NCBI GenBank assembly: GCA_930367215.1
Contig: OV884057.1
Span: 251,188,830 to 251,252,829 of the forward strand
Source of the DNA: Pollenia angustigena
Taxonomy: Eukaryota > Arthropoda > Insecta > Diptera > Polleniidae
Direction: 5' to 3'
DNA length: 64,000 nt
Shown: in pieces, positions 11,655 to 19,926 of the stretch
Position numbering within the stretch: the stretch's first letter is position 1
How the letters are laid out: each line of letters begins with the position of its first letter
The notes under the pieces: model-generated
Seen by the model: only the letters and a program-made list of their open reading frames with translations
Databases searched by the model: none
Told to the model about the DNA's origin: nothing
Program-made: the position numbers and the translations under genes

Positions 11655-12250
11655 GCGGACTCTGATTTACTGAACAACCTAAACAAAAGCGGCAAGCGTT
11701 TTTTTAAATATGAAAATTTTTTATCAAAAAGTAATTTCAATTTTTGGGAATACAAAATTTTAATTTCAAAAAGATTGTAGTGGGGAGTGTAAGATGAGAT
11801 AAACCCACTTTTTTATTGTTGATATATTTTGTTCAAGCTTTGATATTGTTACAAGTAAAACTGTTGCTATAAGTCTTATACGTTTAACAGTTTTATTTGG
11901 TTTAATATCTTTAGTTTGTCTAAAATCTTTATGGATGAAGTTTCCTGATGATCTGGCCTAAGCAACCAGTGAAATGCATAGGAATAGCTTATCCCATCAA
12001 CAATAAATTCAAGTGTTTTTATCAAGAATAAAAACTGGGAATTAAGCACGAATAACAAAATCTTTTTGAAATGAAAATTTTATTTAAATACAATTTCAAT
12101 AAAACAAACCGACATAGCGATCTGTCAAATTGGATTTATCAGCCGGGTGGTTTCTAATTCGCATTCTAATGGTTTGTTTCGTATAAATTGTATGCAAATG
12201 AGAAGTTTTGACATACAAAAAACGCTTCCGCTTTTATTTAGCTCAGTAAG
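11655..12250. mobile_element. TIR element inside the tandem array, itself interrupted
   Basis: ACTGAACAACC with AAAAGCGGCAAGCGTTTTTT at the left faces AAAAAACGCTTCCGCTTTTA with GCTCAGTAAGT at the right, an imperfect inverted repeat of about 45 bp. Most of the interior is the separate element at 11745-12085. Non-coding. Confidence 0.5.
11745..12085. mobile_element. Non-autonomous element of the GCACGAATTA family
   Basis: Bounded by an inverted AAAATTTTAATTTCAAAAAG motif. The interior contains TTGATATTGTTACAAGTA, the AAGCAACCAGTGAAATGC block and ATTAAGCACGAAT, all shared with 34464-34975, 2573-3147 and 42250-42725. Confidence 0.6.
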
Positions 12251-12288
12251 TCGTACACCACGCTCTCGCATTCCGTTGGTGCCCGAGT

Positions 12289-13997
12289 CAGAGTTACCGT
12301 TATGCGACTTAAGTCGCATTTTTGCCCCTTTTTTAATGCCTTGCCACTTTCTTTGCCCCTTTATTTTAAATCCCCTTTTGTATCATTTTGTATGTTTTTG
12401 TGCCCCTTTTGCCCCTTTTTGAACTTCCAGCTTTTATATGATTGTATGTTTTTACTTAACCGCATAGAAGTGCATCCGCTTAACGGATTTTTTTTTAAAT
12501 TAGCATTATAAAACAATAAGTGGTCCATTAGACTAAAAGTAGATACCTGGCAGTCCATATTGAACTTATAAATAAATATACATAGATGCATATTTTCGAA
12601 AATTAGATTTTTATATAACAACTAAAGAAACAGCATAGTACTGTAATGCATTAATAAAAAATCGTACCACTACTAACTTCTTCTAATAGGAAATTTCAGC
12701 ACTAAATTTGTTCCACCTATCACTCATAATAAAAGCGCTATTGTGACAAAGCGCTTATTTTGGGAATTATAACGTGGTTATAAGTCTATTACTAAGTCAA
12801 TTAGTAACCGATTTTGTTTAATTAAAAATGGAATGACAAACTATATAACAACGAACTAACATATATATTTCCAGCTGTGGTGAAGAGTAAAATTATATGC
12901 AACAGTTCATACACGTTAACTTGCAAACAAGACGTGTGTTTTCACTGTGTATATATATGTACATTCGAACATCTCTATAGTGAAGTTCTATAAAATGAAG
13001 CTTTCTATATAAAAAAATTTAAAAAAATTATAATAATTTGATCTCCTTACACACAAAAAAATCATAGATAAAATAACCTTAAAATATGGTATTAAATTAA
13101 CTAAGCGCAAAGGTAGCATGGCAGTATCTTAGTTTCTTGATAACGACTTTTACAACAGTCGCTCGTTTTAGTGGATAAAAATGTAGCAGCATTTCTTTTA
13201 AAATAAATTTAATAATTAAAAGTTAAATAAGCAGCACAAAAGGTTTTGTAGCCTAGCAGATTATTTTCCAGCACTTTATTTCGTACAAGCAATTAAACAC
13301 TTAACGCAAAAGTCTTCAAACTTTTCCTTATAAGTATATTATTGAAGCAAATGTTAATCGATAATCGAACTAAAATACCAGTTTTTATTAACAAAAGTAG
13401 AAAAAATTTTAGTTCTGTATAATATAGTGAAGTTCGACTATATATGAATGTGTCAAAAGCTAAAAGACATCCACAAAATAAAAAGTAGAGAAAATAAGTA
13501 TTGTTTGAAAAATGGATTTACAAAATTTAAAATGCTACAAAAAGAAATTTGCCAAACACACGAAGCTTAGTAATCCATATTTAAGCAATAAATAATGGCC
13601 TAATTTTGTTATGTATATTTTCCTTTTATCTGGCTGGTAGCTTCTGAAAACATCAAATAAGATTAAAACCCCATACCAATTTTTCATATTTTTTAATGGA
13701 AAATATTTAAATTATAAAAGAACAAAATCATTTTCAAAGCGTTCACAGCTATTTAGATAGTAATATAACAAAATTGAAAAATTGTCGAAAAGTGGAGTTA
13801 GGCCTTTTATTTATACATAAGAAGAGGCATATTTTTTGTAACGTTTATGTTTTCAGTGAAAATAACTTAATTAAAATGAAAATGGTCTTATTTTTAAAAT
13901 TGCCCCTTTTTTTCTCAGAATTCCCCTTTTTGTGCCACTTTTATTTTGAAAATCCCCTTTTTGTGCCCCTTTTTGAAAATTTTGAACGGTAACGCTG
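12289..13997. mobile_element. Non-autonomous hAT element with perfect 8-bp target duplication
   Basis: The element starts CAGAGTTACCGTT and ends AACGGTAACGCTG, a 13-bp TIR with one mismatch. It is flanked on both sides by GCCCGAGT (12281-12288 and 13998-14005), a word belonging to the tandem array into which it inserted. CAG...CTG termini and 8-bp duplications are the hAT signature. Next to both ends are repeated GCCCCTTTT / CCCCTTTTTGTG words, typical hAT subterminal repeats. No transposase frame of any length is seen in 1.7 kb, so it is non-autonomous or internally replaced. Confidence 0.88.
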
Positions 13998-14384
13998 GCC
14001 CGAGTAGTTAAAACCAGTAGTTAGTCGTATTTACCCGAACACCTCGCTCTCGAATTCCGTAGGTGCCCGAGTAAAACCGAACCAGTATTTAGTCGTACAC
14101 CACGCTCTCGTATTCCGTTGGTGCCGAGTAGTTAAACCAGTAGTTAGTCGTATTTACCCGAACACCTCGCTCTCGAATTCCGTAGGTGCCCGAGTAAAAC
14201 CGAACCAGTATTTAGTCGTACCACGCTCTCGCATTCCGTTGGTGCTCGAGTAGTTAAACCAGTAGTCCACGTATTCTTACCAGTAGTGAATACGAACCAG
14301 CACTCAACCCGTAGTTAGTCGTATTAAGCCGACCGCCGGTACCGCCGAATTCCATTCGGTAGCCGACTTAATACCAACCGTATT

Positions 14385-14800
14385 TAACCGAACCTGATAA
14401 ACCAGAACCGTATTTAGTATGGTACCCGAAGTATTCTACCAGTATTTAACCGAACCATATTTAACCGAACCTGATAAACCAGAACCGTATTTAGTATGGT
14501 ACCCGAAGTATTCTACCAGTATTTAACCGAACTGTATTTAACCGAACCTGATAAACCAGAACCGTACTTAGTATGGTCCCCGAAGTATTCTACCAGTATT
14601 TAACCGAACCTGATAAACCAGAACCGTATTTAGCATGGTCCCCGAAGTATTCTACCAGTATTTAACCGAACCTGATAAACCAGAACCGTATTTAGCATGG
14701 TACCCGCAGTATTCTACCAGTATTTAACCGAACCGTATTTAACCGAACCTGATTAACCAGAACCGTAGTTAGCCGAACGCCAAGGCCTCCGAAATCACTT
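14385..14800. repeat. 77/62-bp tandem repeat with 15-bp sub-unit
   Basis: The phrase CCTGATAAACCAGAAC (GATTAACC in the last unit) starts at 14393, 14470, 14547, 14609, 14671 and 14748. The spacings are 77, 77, 62, 62 and 77 bp. The difference is presence or absence of a 15-bp duplication of CGTATTTAACCGAAC, so units come in two lengths. Each unit also carries GGTACCCGAAGTATTCTACC or a close variant. Confidence 0.9.
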
Positions 14801-14959
14801 GGTGTCTGAAGTATTTTTAAGTAATTTTTAGTATTTAAGACCGTAGTTAGTCGCACCATGGCCAGACAACCGTCAGCCACCGACCTATGCGAGGCCGCAG
14901 TTAGCCGAGCACCCGAGGTTGCGAGATCCTCCTGTGTTCGAAGCGCTCGGCCCAACTAG

Positions 14960-15420
14960 TCGAAGTAGTTAGTCGTATGTACAGCCAACTACGGGGCGCA
15001 CCGAATGCTCCGTACACGGCATAGTTTCGATCGTAGATGTAGATACTAACAACCTATAACCGAAACCCGTTTATTATCTTCTCTGCCAGATCGAATACTC
15101 AGTAACTAAACGATGCTCCACGGAACGCCACCGTACGTGCCTACTGGAAGCAACATCTAGCCGTTTCGTAACGTCATCAGCCGTACGTGCACGGAATTAC
15201 GCTGCCTCAGCACCCGTTCCCGTCTACAGCCACGCCGAATCAGTCGAAGGCCGTCGTAGTTCTAAGTATTTAGAGTAGATTAAGATTTCGTAAATAAAGC
15301 TTTGTTAAAATTATTGTAAGCGAACATGCACGAAAACATCCCGTGTTTCATTTCAAAGGAAGCAGACCTTCGAATTGACCCTGGACAGACTGAGTAATAC
15401 CTCAGCTGGGAAAGTAAACT
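14960..15420 (+). other. GC-richer segment with poly(A) signal, possible LTR or transcript end
   Basis: This follows the tandem array without a break and is less AT-rich than any nearby sequence. AATAAAGC occurs at about 15293, a canonical polyadenylation signal, and is followed by AT-rich sequence and a return to moderate GC. No reading frame was recognised. The combination (tandem repeats, GC-rich tract, AATAAA) would suit the LTR of an endogenous retroelement or the 3' end of a non-coding transcript. No matching second LTR is in the window. Confidence 0.35.
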
Positions 15421-15581
15421 GCGTTACACAGTACAGAATTAGAAAAGGTAAATGGAAATTTTCAAAACTATATTAACAAAAGTTAGAACAAAATTTAAAA
15501 TTACATACATATATGATAATTACGTAGAAATAGTAAACAAATTAAAGGAAGCAATAATATTTATTTGTATATTTATATTTG

Positions 15582-15835
15582 TTGCCCAGTAAAAACTTCG
15601 CTTACTTTTTCAAAACGAATAGCTCTTTTCACTCATTATTTAGTAGCTTTCTTCTATAATTACTTTTTTCTACATACAGTAAAAAAAAAAAAATAATGAC
15701 TAACTTTTGAATGCGTTCGTTTTGGGACATCCCTTGTACAATTCATTGGTTCTTTCAGTAGAACTGGAAGTAGTGATTTTATGTTTTTCTGATTACTCAA
15801 CACGTTATTTTGTAGGCGAAGTTTTTACTGGGTAA
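15582..15835. mobile_element. MITE with TTRCCCAGTAAAAACTTCGC ends
   Basis: The left end TTGCCCAGTAAAAACTTCGC and the right end GCGAAGTTTTTACTGGGTAA form a near-perfect 20-bp TIR around 254 bp of non-coding DNA. It interrupts the LINE remnant on its right. A truncated relative is at 10214-10279, and the larger MITEs at 419-847 and 7741-8170 share the outermost motif. Confidence 0.8.
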
Positions 15836-16193
15836 TGAAAGAAGTTATATATAGCCCTTTTAAAATGCATTGGATTACTAGTAAATTGAATACTTGGGGA
15901 TAATAAGTTCCAAAGAAGAATTGAGTGGGTATAAAATTGCCACGATGACTGTAATGTACGGTATCTGACATGCATCAAATCATTGGATCTTTGTGAACGG
16001 GTAGACGAGAGTCTCCTATAAAGAAACATAGGTATACGTTTATTAATAGTTTTGTGCAACAGAAATTAATGTTCTTATTTTCAATAAATTGATAAAAATT
16101 AACTCCATATAAGTCACTTGCATATGTTGTGATATGATCAAATCTCCTTAAACCATACACATATCTAATCACTGCATTATAACTAAGTTTCAA
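15836..16193 (-). pseudogene. LINE ORF2 C-terminal remnant
   Basis: On the minus strand two frames (16193-15975 and 16059-15836) together give a sequence of the type that follows the RT domain in jockey/I/LOA-group LINEs: YNAVIRYVYGLRRFDH, then YGVNFYQFIENK, then, in the other frame, LSSTRSQRSNDL and ILLWNLLSPSIQ with MHFKRAI. The frameshift is near 16020-16055. The MITE at 15582-15835 cuts off the 3' side. RT motifs proper are absent, so the copy is 5'-truncated or eroded. Confidence 0.6.
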
Positions 16194-16455
16194 TCACCAC
16201 TTGAATCACCATTTCTAACAATTTTACATCCCTATAACACCTAATTGATTATCAAAATTTAATGAACACATACATATTTACCCCCGTAGTCATAAGCGAT
16301 TATTAAATTTAATAAACGTTTTTAAAGGAACTTTTAATTTTAGTTTTGTAAAACTTTATTAAATCTAAAATATTTTTATGAGTACGGGCATTAATGTTTT
16401 AATGTTGTAAGAAATTTAGATAAAATAATACTGTGGTAGTAGCAAATTTTAAAAA
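16194..16455. other. AT-rich spacer
   Basis: No feature recognised; may include remaining decayed LINE sequence. Confidence 0.35.
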
Positions 16456-16750
16456 GCTGGGAACCCTACTGGTAAAGCTAACTCCAGTACGCTAAATTCA
16501 GTGTTGATAGTCGTTTTTTAAAGTTAGCGCTCGTATAAGCGATATTCGCAATTAAAAATCTCAATCCTAATGTACCTTAAAGCGATATTTTATATACTTT
16601 AGAGATACTTGTTCAATTTAAATCAATTCATATCATTAGTATTAAAATGTTTAATCTCTATTACCGCGAATACGTTTGTTAACTTCAAAAAATGACTACC
16701 ACCATTGAATTCAGCGTACTCAAATTAGTTTTACTGGCAGGTTGCCCAGC
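16456..16750. mobile_element. 295-bp MITE with about 75-bp inverted ends
   Basis: GCTGGGAACCCTACTGGTAA at the left pairs with TTACTGGCAGGTTGCCCAGC at the right. The pairing continues inward for about 75 bp, through CGCTAAATTCAGTGTTGATA opposite its inverse. The centre is AT-rich. Non-coding. No clear target duplication. Confidence 0.75.
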
Positions 16751-16888
16751 TTGTTAATAGAAAAGTGTGACCTTCGTGCACAATGTAAATAGTCAATACA
16801 ATTATTACAGATAATATGATGGTAAAACTTTTAATCCAGATACATCCACTTTATAAAGAAGCGTAGTAGATTGTTAATTTAGCTTATT

Positions 16889-17160
16889 TGAACTAGAGAT
16901 GACCTAGAGCTGAACTAGAACTAAACTAGAACTGAACTAGAACTGAACTAGAACTGAACTAGAACTGAACTAGAACTGAACTAGAACTGAACTAGAACTG
17001 AACTAGAACTGAACTAGAACTGAACTAGAACTAAACTAGAACTGAACTAGAACTGAACTAGAACTGAACTAGAACTGAACTAGAACTGAACTAGAACTGA
17101 ACTAGAACTGAACTAGAACTGAACTAGAACTGAACTAGAACTGAACTAGAACTGAACTAG

Positions 17161-17163
<3 letters not shown>
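16889..17163. repeat. (TGAACTAGAAC)n minisatellite, left block
   Basis: About 25 near-perfect copies of the 11-bp unit. The block ends ...CTAGAAC at 17163, immediately before the T run that is the complement of the first LINE's poly(A) tail. It is part of one array that continues at 19536-19727 and 27164-27390, split by LINE insertions. Confidence 0.95.
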
Positions 17164-17200
<37 letters not shown>

Positions 17201-17510
17201 GACATTTTTTATTTAACAATTCATATAACAGTAGGTTCCGCAAAGCTTTAAAGCTTGTCTGCAGAGATTACTAGTTGCTAATATTCTTTTAATCGAAAAT
17301 AAGTGGTAAACAAATTTGTTGTAATAAAAAAAAAATGAGAAAAATATATAAAAAGATAAAAAAGAAAAATTATTTACAATTAATATATAAATAAAAAAAA
17401 AAAATAAAATAATAATAAGACTATATTAGTAAATGTTAATAAATATTAAATACTATTTACTAATTAAACTTCAAGATTAATAAATTCAATAATTTTTTCA
17501 CAAATTTTAT

Positions 17511-19535
17511 TTATTGCAAACTTATAAAGTGTTTCTTGATTAGGTGTGTTCTTTTCTTTTCATCTGATGTATTAATTATGTTGGTTGGTAGTAGATTGAG
17601 GATTTTGGGCAAAGTTACAGAAAGAGTACTTCTGCCAAATTCGTTAGAAAAACGGCTTATTTTAAATTTTCCCTGAGCACGTCGTCTGGTGTTGTAGGAA
17701 TGGTCAATTGGCTGTAAAAATCTGTTATCCTGGAAAAACTCTTTGACTATAGTTGAGTAGTAGATATTTTTTACGTTGAGAACGTGCAGGGTTTTTGCAA
17801 GAGAGTTTGTGTGGTTGCCATTACTGTTGTGGTTGGTAGTATGGTTGTTATTTACGATGTTGTTGTTGTTTCCAAAGTTGACATTTCTACAGTTGTTGTT
17901 AGCGATATTATTGTTGTTGTTGCTGATGGTAACATTGTTGCCATTGATAATAACATTGTTGTCGTTGATATGGTTATTGTTATTTGCATTGTGATTGAAG
18001 TTGTTGTTAACGGCTATGTTGTTGCTGTAGATGTAGTTGACGATTCTGCTGTTGTTGTTGGTGTAAATATTGTTGTGTGCAGTATTGTAAACGCTGTTGT
18101 TGTTGCCGCTGTTACTGCGGGAGTTGTTGTTGTTGGGGTATCTGTTATTGTTGATGCTGATGTGCATGTTATTGTTGTTTATGCTGTTATTGTTTAGGTT
18201 GCTGTTATTAATGTTGCTTTCAATGTTATTAAAACGGTGTGTCGGCGCGTAATGGTTTTGTTGTGTTATTGTATTATCAATAATGTTGTTTGTTCGGCAT
18301 GTTGTTTGTAGTTTTTTCAATAAGATTTTTAATATTTGATTTTGTGCTTTTTGGAGTGTTGTGCTATATTTTACGCTCCCCCAAGCTGTAATGCCATGTC
18401 GAATGTAGGACTCCGTAAGCGAAAAATATGCTTGTCGTAGTACGCTGTATGTTGCACAGTGGCTTAAGTGGTAGAGCATGTAGGATGTTGTTCTAAGCTT
18501 TTTTTGCAAGTTTTCTATGTGTACTTTCCATTTAAAACTGTTGTCAACGTAAACTCCGAGATACTTGTATGTTTCAACTTTCTCTATAGTTGTGGAGCAT
18601 GTTTCAACGAAGTTTGTGTTGTTGAGTACTCTGGCATGTAGACAGTCTGTACTGTGAAATAAAAGGTTGATTTGTGAGCTTGGTAGATGACGAGGTTTAA
18701 TGTGCATAATCTTCGTTTTTTTAGCATTGATTATAAGGCCGTTGTCATGACACCACTTTGTTGCGATATTTAACTGATTTTGCATAATTTCTGTTGCATT
18801 TAAAATGTTTTTATCTGCAACAATAACAGCTGTGTCATCTGCATATGCAAAAGTTTCGCAATTTCTTAAATAATTTAGCATATCATTTGCATAAATTATG
18901 TATAAAATTGGTCCCAGCTTAGATCCTTGTGGCACTCCACAGTCGTACTGTACTTCCTTGCTAAGATTGTTGCCTATTTTTACATAATACGATCTGTATT
19001 CCAGATAACTTTTGAACCAATTCAAAATTCTCCCTCTTATGCCATTTCTTTCTAAAACATGCAGGATATTGTTGTGGGAAAGCGTATCGAAGGCTTTACT
19101 AAAGTCTATAAATAATGCCATTACGTGCATATTCTTACTTAAACACTCGTTGATATAGTTTGCAAAGTTTCCTAAAAGCTGGTTGATATTTTTTCCTTTT
19201 TGAAACCCGTATTGATTTTTGTGGATAATTTTGTATTTGTGGAGGAAGTCTGTGAGCCTTCTGACGATGATTTCTTCAAGAACCTTATCAATTACAGAAA
19301 GAATGGCAATTGGTCTATAATTGCTTATTTCTGATTGTGTCCCATTTTTGTAAATTGGCCTAACTATTGAGGTTTTTAATAGATCTGGAACTGTTGAATG
19401 TTCAATGCTTGAATTTACTAGCTTGGTTAAAACCGGTGTTAAATGGCTAGCGTTTAATTTCAAATCTTTCGGTCGGATTTTATCTAGGCCTGGGCCTTTT
19501 TTTTCGTTAAGGGATTTCAATATACCATAAATTTC
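17511..19535 (-). CDS. LINE ORF2 fragment: reverse transcriptase with Asn-rich insertion
   Basis: An open frame of 669 codons (from the Met at 19520; the frame enters from the truncated 5' end at 19535). RT landmarks in order: GPGLDKIRPKD at about residues 9-19, NYRPIAILS at 67-75, FSKAFD at 141-146, GVPQGSKLGP at 195-204, YADD at 226-229, GLIINAKKTK at 261-270 and YKYLGVYVD at 318-326. The fold and the YNTRRR...GRSTLS C-terminal block fit the CR1/jockey group. Residues of about 410-571 are dominated by Asn (NNN runs) and have no counterpart of that size in copy 2. The catalytic YADD is intact. The product could not mobilise itself because the endonuclease is missing. Confidence 0.88.
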   Translation of the reverse strand, partial: EIYGILKSLNEKKGPGLDKIRPKDLKLNASHLTPVLTKLVNSSIEHSTVPDLLKTSIVRPIYKNGTQSEISNYRPIAILSVIDKVLEEIIVRRLTDFLHKYKIIHKNQYGFQKGKNINQLLGNFANYINECLSKNMHVMALFIDFSKAFDTLSHNNILHVLERNGIRGRILNWFKSYLEYRSYYVKIGNNLSKEVQYDCGVPQGSKLGPILYIIYANDMLNYLRNCETFAYADDTAVIVADKNILNATEIMQNQLNIATKWCHDNGLIINAKKTKIMHIKPRHLPSSQINLLFHSTDCLHARVLNNTNFVETCSTTIEKVETYKYLGVYVDNSFKWKVHIENLQKKLRTTSYMLYHLSHCATYSVLRQAYFSLTESYIRHGITAWGSVKYSTTLQKAQNQILKILLKKLQTTCRTNNIIDNTITQQNHYAPTHRFNNIESNINNSNLNNNSINNNNMHISINNNRYPNNNNSRSNSGNNNSVYNTAHNNIYTNNNSRIVNYIYSNNIAVNNNFNHNANNNNHINDNNVIINGNNVTISNNNNNIANNNCRNVNFGNNNNIVNNNHTTNHNSNGNHTNSLAKTLHVLNVKNIYYSTIVKEFFQDNRFLQPIDHSYNTRRRAQGKFKISRFSNEFGRSTLSVTLPKILNLLPTNIINTSDEKKRTHLIKKHFISLQ
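17808..18293 (-). repeat. AAC/AAT codon repeat inside the LINE RT frame
   Basis: On the plus strand this is a long run of GTT/ATT triplets, on the minus strand AAC/AAT codons encoding about 160 mostly Asn residues. The triplet period keeps the frame open and also opens unrelated frames on the plus strand, which I do not regard as genes. Confidence 0.85.
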
Positions 19536-19727
19536 TGAACTGAACTAGAACTGAACTAGAACTGAACTAGAACTGAACTAGAACTGAACTAGAACTGAAC
19601 TAGAACTGAACTAGAACTGAACTAGAACTAGAACTGAACTAGAACTGAACTAGATCTGAGCTAGAACTGAACTAGAACTGAACTAGAACCGAACTAGAAC
19701 TGAACTGAACTAAAACTTAGCTAGAAC
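19536..19727. repeat. (TGAACTAGAAC)n minisatellite, middle block
   Basis: About 17 units, more variable at the right end (TGAACTGAAC, TAAAACTTAG). It separates the two LINE copies. It starts with TGAAC at 19536 and ends with CTAGAAC at 19727, the same phases seen at the outer junctions. Confidence 0.93.
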
Positions 19728-19926
19728 TTTTTTTTTTTTTTCTTCTTTTTTTTTTATTATATATTTAAAATATTTGGATTACAAAAAATTTTCATGATAG
19801 TCCCACGAAGCTATGAGCTTGTCTGCAGGAGATAATGCATAATAATTCTTATAATCTATGTATATTAAAAATAAAAATTTTACATTTCTTTTATGCTTAA
19901 GCTAATTATTTGATATATTAATAACT

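Larger units (their letters stand above)
11375..14330. repeat. Degenerate tandem array, ACCTCGCTCTCGAATTCCGT unit, interrupted
   Basis: The words CACCTCGCTCTCG, ATTCCGTTGGTG and CCCGAGTA recur at 11454-11625, 12255-12288, 14040-14075, 14098-14130, 14163-14195 and 14220-14255, joined by AGTAGTTAGTCGTA linkers. The composition is markedly less AT-rich than its surroundings. The array was once continuous and is now split by a TIR element (about 11655-12250) and by the hAT element at 12289-13997. It passes into the 77-bp repeat at 14385-14800 and the poly(A)-signal segment at 14960-15420, so the three may be parts of one older element, possibly an LTR. Confidence 0.75.
17164..19535 (-). mobile_element. 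5'-truncated non-LTR retrotransposon in the minisatellite (copy 1)
   Basis: Read on the minus strand, the element begins at 19535 directly against a TGAAC repeat unit, encodes an RT, and ends in a 30-nt poly(A) tail (T run 17164-17193) abutting the next repeat unit. The 3' UTR contains AGCTTGTCTGCAG, shared with copy 2. ORF1, the endonuclease and the start of the RT are missing, so this is a 5'-truncated insertion. The RT frame is open to its stop, which suggests a relatively recent arrival. Confidence 0.9.

Noticed and set aside
16889..17163. Telomeric repeat
   Set aside because: The 11-bp unit TGAACTAGAAC is not a known telomere repeat, flies lack telomerase repeats, and the array is flanked by ordinary repeat-rich DNA on both sides.
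17776..18197. Two long plus-strand open frames opposite the Asn-rich tract
   Set aside because: They are the antisense reading of a GTT/AAC triplet repeat and consist almost only of Val, Leu and Ile; no sign of a gene.
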